Shown piece after piece: positions 1-7,979 of a stretch of 64,000 nt of DNA (position 1 is its first letter; each line of letters starts with the position of its first letter). The notes under the pieces were generated by a model that was given only the letters and a program-made list of their open reading frames with translations, did not search any database and was not told where the DNA came from. The position numbers were made by a program, and so were the translations under genes. Source of the stretch: UBA1422 sp041752735. Lineage in GTDB: Bacteria; Bacillota; Clostridia; Peptostreptococcales; Anaerovoracaceae. The stretch is from contig JBGSVW010000034.1 in NCBI GenBank assembly GCA_041752735.1, positions 1-64,000 on the forward strand. Direction: 5' to 3'.

Positions 1-403
1 GGCGGAAGAGAATGGAATGAACCTGACAGAGAGTTTTATAGTCTTGTTGAAGGTTTTCCTGCCAGTTCTGAAAAGCCACCTCAATTCGTCTATTTTCCAC
101 CATCTGAACGCGCTCTCTGTAATTCGGTTTAGTCTGAGTCAACCCAAGATGAAAGTCGCTATCCAACCGAACAATTGCCTGCTTAAAGGTTAGGCTGTAA
201 TATGCCATTACGAAATCGATTACTCCGCCAGATGCCCCGCAGCCGAAACATTTATAGTGATTGTCATGGGTCTTTAAGCTCGGTGTCTTTTCATTGTGGA
301 ACGGGCAATTGGCATATCCTTTTTGATTGAAAACGATTCCGTAAAACGTCAGCACGTCTTTGATTTTTAATTCACTGCATATTTGTGTAGCCATCTTACC
401 CAT
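1..403 (-). CDS. CHC2 zinc-finger DNA primase, N-terminal part (cut by window edge)
   Basis: Only the first ~134 residues are present. They contain the DnaG-type zinc-binding set CPFH (residues ~33-36) and CFGC (~52-55), with KTPS between, which is the CHC2 finger that recognises template DNA before primer synthesis. The start chosen is ATG at 403, preceded by GGGTGG and overlapping the stop of the upstream nuclease gene; an ATG three codons later is possible. The catalytic Toprim part would lie to the left of base 1. It is the downstream-most visible gene of the phage early operon and probably serves phage replication. Confidence 0.85.
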   Translation of the reverse strand, partial: MGKMATQICSELKIKDVLTFYGIVFNQKGYANCPFHNEKTPSLKTHDNHYKCFGCGASGGVIDFVMAYYSLTFKQAIVRLDSDFHLGLTQTKPNYRERVQMVENRRIEVAFQNWQENLQQDYKTLCQVHSILFR

Positions 404-860
404 TTGAGCCACCCAGGAGCCGTATAATCTCCTTGCCGGTATCTTTCTTGCAGCAGAAGACAAATTCGACGTTGTGCTTGTATGTCCATGCGGTTAAAAC
501 CTTGTAGACTCTCTCCCCCACAATCTCGCCGTATCTTGGCGCCCAGAGGATAATGTCCTCCAGGCACTCAATCGGCTTTCCATCGATGCTGTCTTGCTCA
601 ATGAGGAAGTACATCTTGCCACCAATTTCATCCAACCGGTTCAGTTCTCGCTTCACCCTGGCATACCCGCTTGTTGCGTTGGCCGCTATTTCTGCAATGT
701 TCTGTTTCCTATCAACGAAGAGCAATGGTTTCTCAGGGTTCATGTAATCTCCAACAAATAGCTTTGTGGAAAAATGCTTAATTCCGCAGTGATCTAATTC
801 AGCTTGAATCTTTAAAATTGCCCTGGCTTTTTCTCTGGAATCAATAAATATCTTGTCCAT
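396..860 (-). CDS. ERCC4-type (XPF/Mus81-like) nuclease, phage
   Basis: A 154-residue protein with the ERCC4 nuclease signature: an early D-S-R-E (residues ~7-10), then GDY (~37-39) and VDRK (~49-52), which fits the family pattern GD-x(n)-V/ERK. These acidic and lysine residues form the metal-dependent active site that cuts branched or flapped DNA. It is short and has no helicase or HhH domain, as in stand-alone phage forms. AAGGAGG precedes the ATG. It overlaps the primase start and follows the Dam gene closely, so it is translated in the same replication and recombination operon. Confidence 0.75.
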   Translation of the reverse strand: MDKIFIDSREKARAILKIQAELDHCGIKHFSTKLFVGDYMNPEKPLLFVDRKQNIAEIAANATSGYARVKRELNRLDEIGGKMYFLIEQDSIDGKPIECLEDIILWAPRYGEIVGERVYKVLTAWTYKHNVEFVFCCKKDTGKEIIRLLGGSNG

Positions 861-869
861 TTCGCCTCC

Positions 870-1664
870 TTAGAATGTTTGCTGTATGTTTGGTTCGAAA
901 TTCATCCATAAAGTCTCTTTCACGGTTTTATTTCTTTGATTTCTGCTTATGTGATACTCTTTGTGCCACCCTTTCAAGTAATTGTCATATAGCTCGGATT
1001 CGTAACCCGAAACGATTGCAGGGCCTTTATGATTACTTAGAGTTTCACACAGTTCGATGTGCTCTGATTCTTCCATCTCACACCTATATTGTTTGCCATG
1101 GCGCGTTTCCAAAAGATAAGGAGGGTCAGCGTAAATCAACACGTTTGGATGATTGAATCTTTTTATAACATCCACAGCTGGACGATTTTCAACTTGTACT
1201 CCCTTTAACCTCACAGCACACTGAGCGATAATGTCCGGTACCTGATTCCAATGTCTTACGGCATATGCAGCTTCACGACCTTGAATATCCATCTTGAATC
1301 CCGTTTTTTCTCCGTTTGTCCGGAAGCCATGGCCCATGTCACACCTGACTAAGAATTCCAAGGCTCGTTGGTATGGTTCCTCTGTACACTTGGCCGCAAA
1401 TGCGTTTTCAAATACGTCTATCGCATATGGTGTTAGTTCTGATAATCGCATCAACTTATCCGAATCGGATTTAATGCAGTGAAAGAGGTTTACCACTTCC
1501 CCGTCTAAATCATTAACAGTTTCAATCCTAGACGGTTCTTTATTGAATAAGACGGCACCACTTCCAAAGAACGGCTCAAGGTAGCTATGATGCTCTGGGA
1601 AAAAACTGATAATCCATTTTGATAAACTCCATTTGCTTCCGGGATATTTCATAAGTTGTCTCAT
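870..1664 (-). CDS. Phage DNA adenine methyltransferase (Dam/D12 class)
   Basis: 264 residues. It has MKYPGSK at the N-terminus, EPFFGSGAV (residues ~31-39, the S-adenosylmethionine-binding FxGxG motif) and ADPPY (~179-183, catalytic DPPY motif IV), all typical of D12-class N6-adenine methyltransferases. The order (FxGxG before DPPY) is that of the alpha/Dam group. No restriction endonuclease is adjacent, so it is probably an orphan phage enzyme that protects or marks phage DNA. The start has AAGGAGATGAA directly before ATG, and the stop of ssb lies inside that ribosome site. Confidence 0.85.
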   Translation of the reverse strand: MRQLMKYPGSKWSLSKWIISFFPEHHSYLEPFFGSGAVLFNKEPSRIETVNDLDGEVVNLFHCIKSDSDKLMRLSELTPYAIDVFENAFAAKCTEEPYQRALEFLVRCDMGHGFRTNGEKTGFKMDIQGREAAYAVRHWNQVPDIIAQCAVRLKGVQVENRPAVDVIKRFNHPNVLIYADPPYLLETRHGKQYRCEMEESEHIELCETLSNHKGPAIVSGYESELYDNYLKGWHKEYHISRNQRNKTVKETLWMNFEPNIQQTF

Positions 1665-1673
1665 TTCATCTCC

Positions 1674-2057
1674 TTAGAACGGGATATCATCGTCATCGAT
1701 GGGGGTCATTCCTTCTGGATATTTGTCAACCGGTGTGTCTCCATCCTTCTTCCCGCAGAAGTCGAACTGGTCGAATGTCACTTCCCATGCGTACCGGTTC
1801 GTTCCGTCTTTTGCCTGGTACTTTCGGCATTGCATTTCACCAGATAGGAGAATCTCTTTGCCTTTGGAAAAGAATTTATTGATTGCGTCAGCTCGCTTGC
1901 CGTAGCATTTACAGTTGAAAAAATCTGTTTCCTCTCCAATTCTTCTATCCACAGCGACCGTGATGTTGCAGACGCTACCGGATTCTCCCTTGGCATTGGT
2001 GTATGATTTGAGTTCTGGATCCCTGACCAACCGGCCATGTACAAAAATACTATTCAT
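1674..2057 (-). CDS. ssb: Single-stranded DNA-binding protein
   Basis: 127 residues with an OB-fold SSB core (start MNSIFVHGRLVRDPELK, central FFNCKCYGKRAD) and the acidic C-terminal tip DDDIPF that docks replication and recombination partners. It is shorter than the chromosomal SSB (~140-170 residues), as is usual for phage copies. Its ATG overlaps the last codons of the upstream RecE-like nuclease gene, with GGGAGG upstream, which suggests translational coupling. Role: coats single-stranded DNA during phage replication and recombination. Confidence 0.9.
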   Translation of the reverse strand: MNSIFVHGRLVRDPELKSYTNAKGESGSVCNITVAVDRRIGEETDFFNCKCYGKRADAINKFFSKGKEILLSGEMQCRKYQAKDGTNRYAWEVTFDQFDFCGKKDGDTPVDKYPEGMTPIDDDDIPF

Positions 2058-2811
2058 CTGCTGCCTCCCTATATTCCGTTACGGATGTTAAAACTTTAGT
2101 TGCTTTGCAGTAAGGACATCGACCGCACCGAGCCGGTTCAATCTTGCCTGCCTTGATGTCTGCAAATCGGTCAATGTATGCCTCCACGATTTTGAGCGCG
2201 GTGTCTAGCTTTTGTTGTGGAATGTGGAATATCTCAATATCGGCGCCATTCGTTTCCTTGGTGGCTGCAGCGATATAAAACGGCAATCCATTTCCTTCAA
2301 CAGCTGCATAGATTGCTCCCTGAAGGTCATACCGCCACGCATCGATGAAGTGAACCTTCCCGTGGCCACTCACCCAGACCGGCTCAAAGTCTTTCATGAT
2401 TTTTAGATCCACAATAGCTTTCCCAGGGTGATAACTGTCAATCTTAATCTTCCACGGATACCCGAACAGTTCGCCGGTCTTGATGACCTGATGCTCTCCG
2501 GAAAGGTATCTCATGAACATTTCATCCCGCTCAATTCGTGCGATTATTTCGTTCGCCTGAGAGAAGTTGCTCCGGAGCTCACCTTTGCCAGTGAATATCT
2601 CTGGGTTCTGTGCCGAAAAGATATCCAGCGTCCCTTCGAAGTGAGCATCTACATACGAACCAACCAGGAGCGAAACGGTTTTTTCTCTGATATATTCGCC
2701 ATTGATCTCCGCCATGGTGGCCGCCTCGCAGTCCATAAAGGATTTAAACTGCGAGGAACCGAAGTATTTCATCTGGTTTTCTTTGCTGAAATAATTTTCG
2801 TTGGTTATCAT
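2050..2811 (-). CDS. PD-(D/E)XK / RecE-like exonuclease
   Basis: About 253 residues. The central stretch has a conserved D (in KIKIDSYHPGKAIVDLK) followed by DLK, matching the PD-(D/E)XK exonuclease core, and a C-terminal CGRCPYC cluster; such proteins fall in the phage RecE-like (DUF3799-type) nuclease family. The start used is ATG 2811, which overlaps the stop of the upstream ATPase gene as ATGA and has GGAGGT nine bases before it; a longer reading from 2883 has no such support. Between SSB and a Rad50-like ATPase it likely resects phage DNA ends for single-strand annealing. Confidence 0.7.
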   Translation of the reverse strand: MITNENYFSKENQMKYFGSSQFKSFMDCEAATMAEINGEYIREKTVSLLVGSYVDAHFEGTLDIFSAQNPEIFTGKGELRSNFSQANEIIARIERDEMFMRYLSGEHQVIKTGELFGYPWKIKIDSYHPGKAIVDLKIMKDFEPVWVSGHGKVHFIDAWRYDLQGAIYAAVEGNGLPFYIAAATKETNGADIEIFHIPQQKLDTALKIVEAYIDRFADIKAGKIEPARCGRCPYCKATKVLTSVTEYREAADE

Positions 2812-4238
2812 AGGTAGCGCACCTCCAACTCGTCTGAATTGGTTGTCCTGGTTGCGATAAACTGCAGCCCTTTTTCTCGGCACTTGTCATACAGTTTTTC
2901 GCGGTTATCATCGGCCAGTCTTTCCACTCCATCTATCAAGATGATCTGCAGACTGTTTGGCCTGCTCAGGGTGATATCTACGCACAGATTCAGCTTTTCG
3001 CCGTCAGACAGATTGGATATCGGTAATTCATGAATTAGTGGGATGCCGTCCTTAACAGTCAGCCCTTCGATTGGAAGCGTGGCGGTTTCGAGAATCACTC
3101 CCGGAAGGGTTCTAGCCAGCTCAATTTTGCGAGTCAGTTCGTCCGACTCTGCAACCAACTTTTCAGTCTCACGCTGCAACCCAACCATGCGTTTGAACTC
3201 ATTCAGGTGCTTCTTCATCTGCTCAGCGATGGCCACTTCTTCAACCATTTCGGTACAATCAACCGGTTCCTTGCCGACATATTCCTTGGCGACCTGCATA
3301 TCAGAATCCAGCTTTGCCACCTTTTCAGCGTATTGGCTCTCTGCAATTTTGACTTTGTCGGCCAGTTTGTCTCCAAGGGTTCCGAGTCTGTCCTCAGCTG
3401 CTTTGATTTCCGCTTTGAGCCGTTCGATTGTTGACGTCAGATTTTCTCTCTCAGAAGCGATTGCCTTTTCCTCAGCTGCAACCTGCATCTGCTTTTCGGC
3501 TTCATAACCACGAACCTTATTGTCGTAGCTGTCCTGGAACACTTTGGCGCGTTCGATTCGGCTGTTTTCTTCTTTGATTTTTTCGATTTTGCGATAAGTG
3601 TCACCCAAATCGTATGACTCCCATTTTTCGGATGTATAGTTTGCCGGAATATCTTTGGCGATTTCTTCAACGAAAGCCTTGTTGTTCCGGATGTCTCTGT
3701 TCAAATCTTGCCGAGTTTGGAAATATGCTCCGTTCTCTGCCTGGATATCATTGAGCACTTGCAGAATGTTTTGGTCATAATTGATACCAGCAGGCAGTTC
3801 ACCAAACTTTGACTTGATCCATTCAAGGTCCCAATCAAACTCAATAAGGTCTAGGATGGCTCGGTTCTGCTCCTGCTTGGTCATTTGAGTGAACTCCACA
3901 GGATTGAGTTGAAGCGGAGTAAACAGGGTTCTCAGCAGTGATTCGGGACCGCCTACTGTGGCCCGCCCATCTTTGACCATGGCGTAGTCTGCTTTGGTGG
4001 TTCGCTTTTTTCGGTCGATTGAAAGCCCGGTATCCGTTTCAACAATGATTTCGCCCTCAGCTTCTCCCTGGCGAATGATGATGTCTCGTTCGGAGCGATT
4101 GGTCAGAGCATATCTGAGGCTGTCAATTGCGGACGTTTTCCCGGTTCCGTTCGCCCCGGTGATTTCTACGTTGCGTCCGTCCAATTCCATTTCTGCGATA
4201 CCGAACAGATTGCGGATCTTAATTTTAGTTATCTTCAT
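2808..4238 (-). CDS. Rad50/SMC-like AAA ATPase, phage
   Basis: 476 residues. Walker A GANGTGKTS lies at residues ~29-37, a long charged helical middle (~150-370) is probably a coiled coil, the ABC signature LSDGEK is near ~410 and Walker B IILIDGVE near ~432. This head-coil-head layout is that of Rad50/SbcC/RecF-type ATPases, but much shorter than Rad50. It overlaps the RecE-like gene by 4 bases (ATGA), so the two products probably act together on DNA ends. Which nuclease it drives (RecE-like or ERCC4) is not shown. Confidence 0.75.
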   Translation of the reverse strand: MKITKIKIRNLFGIAEMELDGRNVEITGANGTGKTSAIDSLRYALTNRSERDIIIRQGEAEGEIIVETDTGLSIDRKKRTTKADYAMVKDGRATVGGPESLLRTLFTPLQLNPVEFTQMTKQEQNRAILDLIEFDWDLEWIKSKFGELPAGINYDQNILQVLNDIQAENGAYFQTRQDLNRDIRNNKAFVEEIAKDIPANYTSEKWESYDLGDTYRKIEKIKEENSRIERAKVFQDSYDNKVRGYEAEKQMQVAAEEKAIASERENLTSTIERLKAEIKAAEDRLGTLGDKLADKVKIAESQYAEKVAKLDSDMQVAKEYVGKEPVDCTEMVEEVAIAEQMKKHLNEFKRMVGLQRETEKLVAESDELTRKIELARTLPGVILETATLPIEGLTVKDGIPLIHELPISNLSDGEKLNLCVDITLSRPNSLQIILIDGVERLADDNREKLYDKCREKGLQFIATRTTNSDELEVRYL

Positions 4239-4764
4239 TGAGTACGTCCCCCTTTACTTCTTCGGCTTTTTTCTTTTCGCCGGCTGCTTTTGCACAGTCC
4301 ATACAGAGCACGCGTCCGAATTTGGTTCGGGCAGTCTCAGCCATTTGCCGAGCGGTGTAGTCCTTGCCATTTGCTGAATACGGTTCGACCATAGCTCCAC
4401 AGTCGATACATTTGTACTCATCTGTTTTTGGCGGGAACGGCCTAACCCGGAGCGCATCGACTGTTTCGCCGAATGCTGATACTTCCGAGGAGAACAATTG
4501 GATTTTGTGACCCGACCACTCTTCGATATATGGAGTTCCAAGCAATTTTTCTACTGCCTTTGCGTTGGTTACGTTCATAATCATGGGCTTGATGTCGGGT
4601 TCCATAAAGTGAACAACCAATCCCTCATCTTTTTTCCCTGCTGTTCCGATAAAGGTTTCCTTGGCAGCACTCTTGATGGTAGCGATTAGATCCTCACCGG
4701 GCTCCAGGGCATATGCTCCCAAGAAGTCCGGGTTGTTTAGTTTTTTCCAGTGTGTCTGTGCCAT
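4225..4764 (-). CDS. Phage protein with C-terminal zinc ribbon
   Basis: 179 residues, not recognised by name. The N-terminal two thirds resemble phage early proteins of unknown fold; the C-terminal third has two cysteine pairs, CIDC (~118-121) and CMDC (~154-157), spaced like a zinc ribbon, followed by a lysine- and glutamate-rich tail. The gene overlaps the ATPase start by 14 bases, so it is in the same translation unit. A DNA-binding or ATPase-loading role is possible but not demonstrated. Confidence 0.65.
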   Translation of the reverse strand: MAQTHWKKLNNPDFLGAYALEPGEDLIATIKSAAKETFIGTAGKKDEGLVVHFMEPDIKPMIMNVTNAKAVEKLLGTPYIEEWSGHKIQLFSSEVSAFGETVDALRVRPFPPKTDEYKCIDCGAMVEPYSANGKDYTARQMAETARTKFGRVLCMDCAKAAGEKKKAEEVKGDVLNEDN

Positions 4765-4766
4765 TT

Positions 4767-5072
4767 TTAGTATTCCTCCTTACTGATCAGTCCGCAGATA
4801 TCCCCAGGGAAACATAGGACCGCAAATAATTGTTTCTCGTTGGCCAGTTGTGAATTGGCGCAAACATTGATTTTGTACTCATGGCCGTTCGCTTTGATTT
4901 CGAGCCACTCATTGACGTATTGTTTTGATGGGTCGTCCTTCCGTTGTAGAATTTCGTATCGGTAGTGAGCGTCCCGGAGCATCTTCCCTATGGCCGTTTC
5001 AAATTTGATGATTTTAGCGACGCGGGAGAAATCTTCCATTTTCTCAAGGTAGAGCAGTTCAAAGTCCTTCAT
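4767..5072 (-). CDS. Phage hypothetical protein
   Basis: 101 residues, not recognised. Mixed alpha/beta composition, no signal or membrane segment, no catalytic motif. GGGAGG lies shortly before the ATG, and only two bases separate its stop from the start of the next gene, so it belongs to the early operon. Confidence 0.6.
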   Translation of the reverse strand: MKDFELLYLEKMEDFSRVAKIIKFETAIGKMLRDAHYRYEILQRKDDPSKQYVNEWLEIKANGHEYKINVCANSQLANEKQLFAVLCFPGDICGLISKEEY

Positions 5073-5084
5073 TTGTGTACCTCC

Positions 5085-5567
5085 CTATAACGTGTCGGAC
5101 AACATGATTTCATTGTTTTTAGCAATGAGAATACTGTGACCGTAATATCCGTTGTGCCCGTTATAAACGGCAAACTGCAATACATATCCATCAGCCATTA
5201 CAAAATCAACAAACTGTATCCCGCCCTGGTCAAAACCATATTCGCAATTATTATCTTCTAGTAATTTTTGGTTGAGAGCTGTGTCGGTTAACCTAACTTC
5301 TTTGAGCTCTTTGCCAGTAAACTTTTGGAAGTCGTCCTCGCTGGAAAAATATCCCCAGGATTCACAACATGATTGGCCGTTATCAATTAGTACCAAATAG
5401 ACATTTTGGTCTGATTCAATCTTGTATCCGTCATATTGGTCATATCCGCACAACCCAGATATCATGCCTGTCATTCCTAATCTTGAGCCGTTCGTTCCAT
5501 TAAGTGCGCCTGTTACTCCAAGTTTTAGGCCGTGCACTTTCTCAACATTTTTAATTATTTCTTTCAC
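5085..5567 (-). CDS. DUF7448-like phage protein
   Basis: 160 residues beginning at GTG with AAGGAGG seven bases upstream. A central NGQSCCESWGYF (~68-79) and the following KFTGKEL resemble the small DUF7448 family found in phages and plasmids; this is from memory and is a tentative match. No enzyme motif is visible. Soluble, glycine-rich N-terminal part. Confidence 0.6.
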   Translation of the reverse strand: MKEIIKNVEKVHGLKLGVTGALNGTNGSRLGMTGMISGLCGYDQYDGYKIESDQNVYLVLIDNGQSCCESWGYFSSEDDFQKFTGKELKEVRLTDTALNQKLLEDNNCEYGFDQGGIQFVDFVMADGYVLQFAVYNGHNGYYGHSILIAKNNEIMLSDTL

Positions 5568-5648
5568 TTCGTCCTCCTTGACATTTCCCCCGAATGGGCG
5601 CAGAATATAAGTGTTAATTCGATTGAGCGCCTTCGGGTGCTTTTTGCT

Positions 5649-5852
5649 TTAATGGATGGCGTGAAATTTTTCCGCCTTCTCTTTTTCCGTTTGGTAGTAA
5701 ACCGTAGTGGCGATTAGTAGTAGAATCCCCAGGACGCAGCCACCGTCAAATGTGAAGTATCCTCGCTCGAAATATCCTCCGGCTTGGCATAGTGCCGTGA
5801 TTATCAATGTCATGACAATCGCCCATCTTGTATTAGTTTTATAGTGTTTCAT
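5649..5852 (-). CDS. Small phage membrane protein, two predicted helices
   Basis: 67 residues with hydrophobic stretches at ~11-25 and ~40-53 separated by a short charged loop, and a lysine-rich tail. Its ATG overlaps the end of the upstream 54-residue gene by 14 bases. It is one of several tiny membrane proteins in a row in this prophage. Function unknown; early-expressed small membrane proteins in phages often block superinfection, but nothing here proves that. Confidence 0.55.
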   Translation of the reverse strand: MKHYKTNTRWAIVMTLIITALCQAGGYFERGYFTFDGGCVLGILLLIATTVYYQTEKEKAEKFHAIH

Positions 5853-6003
5853 CGTAAACCTCCGCCTGTATTAGTAGCACTCTGTTTAATATCTCGTTGC
5901 TTTGTTTTTCAAGTCCGGCAATGTGGATGTTGGTAATCAGTAAGGCCACTAAGATTCCGGCCATGAATCCAATAAATATCATTTTGAAAATGTCTTCTTT
6001 CAT
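5839..6003 (-). CDS. Small phage membrane protein, one predicted helix
   Basis: 54 residues. One hydrophobic segment (~7-25, rich in I, F, M, L) follows a short charged start, then an amphipathic tail. AGGAGG stands before the ATG, and the stop of the upstream gene overlaps as ATGA. Function unknown. Confidence 0.5.
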   Translation of the reverse strand: MKEDIFKMIFIGFMAGILVALLITNIHIAGLEKQSNEILNRVLLIQAEVYDETL

Positions 6004-6152
6004 TTGCTTTCCTCCTCTTCCATCTCCGTTTCCATATTGAGCATGATGATTAGGATTAATTTATATGCACCTGCGATTTCAGTGTTGCCCATCATTTCGA
6101 GTGACGTTCCAATTGTGGCTTTTAGTCGTGTCCATAGATTTTCATAGTTCAT
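6000..6152 (-). CDS. Small phage protein
   Basis: 50 residues; amphipathic helix-rich with an acidic end (E-E-E-E-S-K). Its TGA overlaps the ATG of the next gene. The ribosome site is weak (GGGGC), so it may depend on coupling to the gene before. Function unknown. Confidence 0.4.
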   Translation of the reverse strand: MNYENLWTRLKATIGTSLEMMGNTEIAGAYKLILIIMLNMETEMEEEESK

Positions 6153-6153
6153 A

Positions 6154-6288
6154 TTAGCCCCATCCTTTCACTCCGGTTATTTCAGATACCTCTTTAATCA
6201 AATTTACAAGCCATATTCTACCTAGTTCAATTTCTGCACCTTCCATAATCTGATCCATTTGGTCTTGAAGATATTTGTTATCACTCAT
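6154..6288 (-). CDS. Small phage protein
   Basis: 44 residues starting at ATG 6288 behind a strong GGAGGT. A longer reading from 6420 lacks this site and overlaps two other genes. Predicted helical, acidic N-terminal half. Function unknown. Confidence 0.5.
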   Translation of the reverse strand: MSDNKYLQDQMDQIMEGAEIELGRIWLVNLIKEVSEITGVKGWG

Positions 6289-6299
6289 TCCGTTACCTC

Positions 6300-6389
6300 C
6301 TACCTTCTCCCAGCGAAGTAGACCGCCAGTACATATCCGGTTGCAGCGAGTGTCCATATTACAAGGACACAAATTGATGTTTCGCTCAT
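6300..6389 (-). CDS. Very small phage membrane peptide (29 residues)
   Basis: 29 residues with one hydrophobic helix (~5-25) ending in G-R-R. The ATG overlaps the stop of the upstream gene (ATGA). The very short length makes this less certain, but the overlap pattern matches its neighbours. Function unknown. Confidence 0.4.
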   Translation of the reverse strand: MSETSICVLVIWTLAATGYVLAVYFAGRR

Positions 6390-6664
6390 CCCCGCACCGC
6401 CTTTGCCTTTTTGACTGCATCCATTATGGTTTCCAGAACAAACTCAATATCCGAATAGGTCATCATGAACATGGGTACATTGGCGAGCTTGTCTACAATC
6501 TGATATGTGATTTTCATCATGTAGGCTAATTTGTATGGTGGGATATTGTTTTGTGGTTGGATATTGCTTTTGATTGTCTCGGCCTGCGCCGGTTCTTGTG
6601 GATAGCTTCCGCAATGGATTGTCTGCCCGTCAATTACTACGTCGCCGTGCTTAATATCTTTCAT
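6386..6664 (-). CDS. Phage hypothetical protein
   Basis: 92 residues, soluble, not recognised. The C-terminal half is helical (two amphipathic stretches around ~48-90). It overlaps its upstream and downstream neighbours by 4 bases each (ATGA-type), so it is part of a tightly packed early operon. Confidence 0.5.
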   Translation of the reverse strand: MKDIKHGDVVIDGQTIHCGSYPQEPAQAETIKSNIQPQNNIPPYKLAYMMKITYQIVDKLANVPMFMMTYSDIEFVLETIMDAVKKAKAVRG

Positions 6665-6858
6665 GGTTTCTTCCTCCCTTCAATTGTTTTGGTTAGCTCC
6701 GGGCCTATTACAAAAGTACATTTTCTTGGATGCCTGATTGCATATGCCCCTTCAATTAGGTTTTGCTCAATCATCAGGCGGATGGTCTGTATTGATACTT
6801 CGTATAGTTCCGCCAGAGCCTTTATTTTCTCCGCCCTTGTCATTGCCGTTTTGTCCAT
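6661..6858 (-). CDS. Small helix-turn-helix (excisionase-like) phage protein
   Basis: 65 residues. Residues ~8-40 read as a winged or simple helix-turn-helix, with an RAEKIKALAELYEVS first helix pair and SIQTIRLMIE as a plausible recognition helix. It is the first leftward gene after a short divergent gap, a position often held by an excisionase or early regulator. Identification is by shape only. Confidence 0.5.
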   Translation of the reverse strand: MDKTAMTRAEKIKALAELYEVSIQTIRLMIEQNLIEGAYAIRHPRKCTFVIGPELTKTIEGRKKP

Positions 6859-6916
6859 AGATTTGTCGCCACCTCCTTGTTTGTGGTAGAATCCTCCTAG
6901 AAAGGAGGTGTGTTTT

Positions 6917-7144
6917 ATGGTTAATGAATATCAGATAGTTCACGACCTCGCGCTTGTCTATGCCAAGCAGCAGTTTGAAGAATTTTGCAATCGTGTTGAT
7001 GTGAAAGAGCGATACTACCCAACAGATGTAAGTAAATTGGTCGAGCTTTACATATCCGCCATCCCTGTAACCGCTAGCTGGATGGACGGAATCGAGAAAG
7101 CCTATCTTGATGACGATGGCTCACCCATGTTTGATCTCGAATAA
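6917..7144 (+). CDS. Phage hypothetical protein, rightward
   Basis: 75 residues. ATG 6917 follows AAAGGAGGTG at 6900-6909. Acidic, helical, not recognised. It runs against the surrounding leftward genes, and its last 43 bases overlap the end of the leftward gene 7102-7509. Either orientation could be the minor one; the strong ribosome site supports this gene. Confidence 0.5.
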   Translation: MVNEYQIVHDLALVYAKQQFEEFCNRVDVKERYYPTDVSKLVELYISAIPVTASWMDGIEKAYLDDDGSPMFDLE

Positions 7145-7509
7145 CTCTTATAAATCGTCCGGAAATTTTTAACCCCAACCTTTACCGCATTTGCACTGAC
7201 CAGGGTGAGCCGCTTTTCTAGCTCAAACTGGTCTTTTGCTTTTGCTACAAAGTCATAAGGTTTTGTTGTTTCTAGAAAGTCTTCCTTGCTGAAATTGGGG
7301 GCAGCCAGTTTGTTTAATTCAGAAGTCATGGGTCCGGACATCTTTTTAGTCAATTCCCCCGAATCAATTACCACCTCTGTCGTTCCTTTTTCGAACTCGA
7401 TTGTCTTTGTGGAAAAGCAGATTTCTTTACCGAACAGGTTAATCCGCAACCATGCACAAGCAAATTGCTTGCCGTCCGATTTGTATTTTGTGATGTGATG
7501 TTTAATCAT
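7102..7509 (-). CDS. Phage hypothetical protein
   Basis: 135 residues, not recognised. Beta-rich first half and helical second half; no membrane segment. GGAAGGAATG lies just before the ATG. Its 3' end overlaps the convergent gene 6917-7144. It sits directly downstream of the leftward repressor gene and could be co-transcribed with it. Confidence 0.5.
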   Translation of the reverse strand: MIKHHITKYKSDGKQFACAWLRINLFGKEICFSTKTIEFEKGTTEVVIDSGELTKKMSGPMTSELNKLAAPNFSKEDFLETTKPYDFVAKAKDQFELEKRLTLVSANAVKVGVKNFRTIYKSYSRSNMGEPSSSR

Positions 7510-7595
7510 TTTTCATTCCTTCCTTTCGTGAATAGTTGGCTTGTTTTGGTTGATATTGTGTGATTTTTACGCACATTATGGTTAAAAAAAGAAAC

Positions 7596-7796
7596 TTACC
7601 CTCCAAATAGTTCGCTAAAATCACAATCGAGTACGTTTACTAATTTACCGACTTCCGTTAAAGTCCAGTCGGATTTTCCACTTTTCTTGTTTGAAAAGGT
7701 TTGCGCCGTCATGCCTAATTCTTTTGCTATATATTGCTTTTTAAGCCCCTTTTCGGCAATCCTTTTGTCTATGAACTCTTGGTTGATCTTGTACAT
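7596..7796 (-). CDS. XRE-family phage repressor (leftward switch gene)
   Basis: 66 residues, essentially one Cro/CI helix-turn-helix: KKQYIAKELGMTAQTFSNKKSGK (~19-41) contains the two DNA-reading helices. It is transcribed leftward from a near-perfect promoter whose spacer holds a palindrome, so it is probably autoregulated. With the rightward repressor gene at 7980 it forms the lysis-lysogeny switch; which one maintains lysogeny cannot be told from sequence. Confidence 0.8.
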   Translation of the reverse strand: MYKINQEFIDKRIAEKGLKKQYIAKELGMTAQTFSNKKSGKSDWTLTEVGKLVNVLDCDFSELFGG

Positions 7797-7838
7797 TTTT
7801 GCTCCTTTCTATGGGATTTTCCTATCCCCACAATCCAA

Positions 7839-7867
7839 AGTATAGTGCGTGATAATCACAATGTCAA
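7839..7867 (-). promoter_or_regulatory. Leftward switch promoter with operator in the spacer
   Basis: On the minus strand: TTGACA (7867-7862), 17 bases, TATACT (7844-7839). This is nearly the sigma-70 consensus. The spacer contains the perfect palindrome GTGATTATCAC (7859-7849), well placed for a repressor that would shut off this promoter. Confidence 0.8.
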
Positions 7868-7909
7868 TACCGTATTTGTGTTTTTTTTAATTTATTTTGT
7901 CTTTTTTTG

Positions 7910-7939
7910 TTGCTTTTAATCACATAACGGTATTATAAT
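7910..7939 (+). promoter_or_regulatory. Rightward switch promoter
   Basis: TTGCTT (7910-7915), 18 bases, TATAAT (7934-7939). It drives the repressor gene at 7980 and probably the PH-domain and integrase genes behind it. An AATCAC half of the operator palindrome (7918-7923) lies in its spacer. Confidence 0.7.
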
Positions 7940-7979
7940 GCAATCAAAGTAAAAATCAAGGGATTGGAGGTACAGTAAT

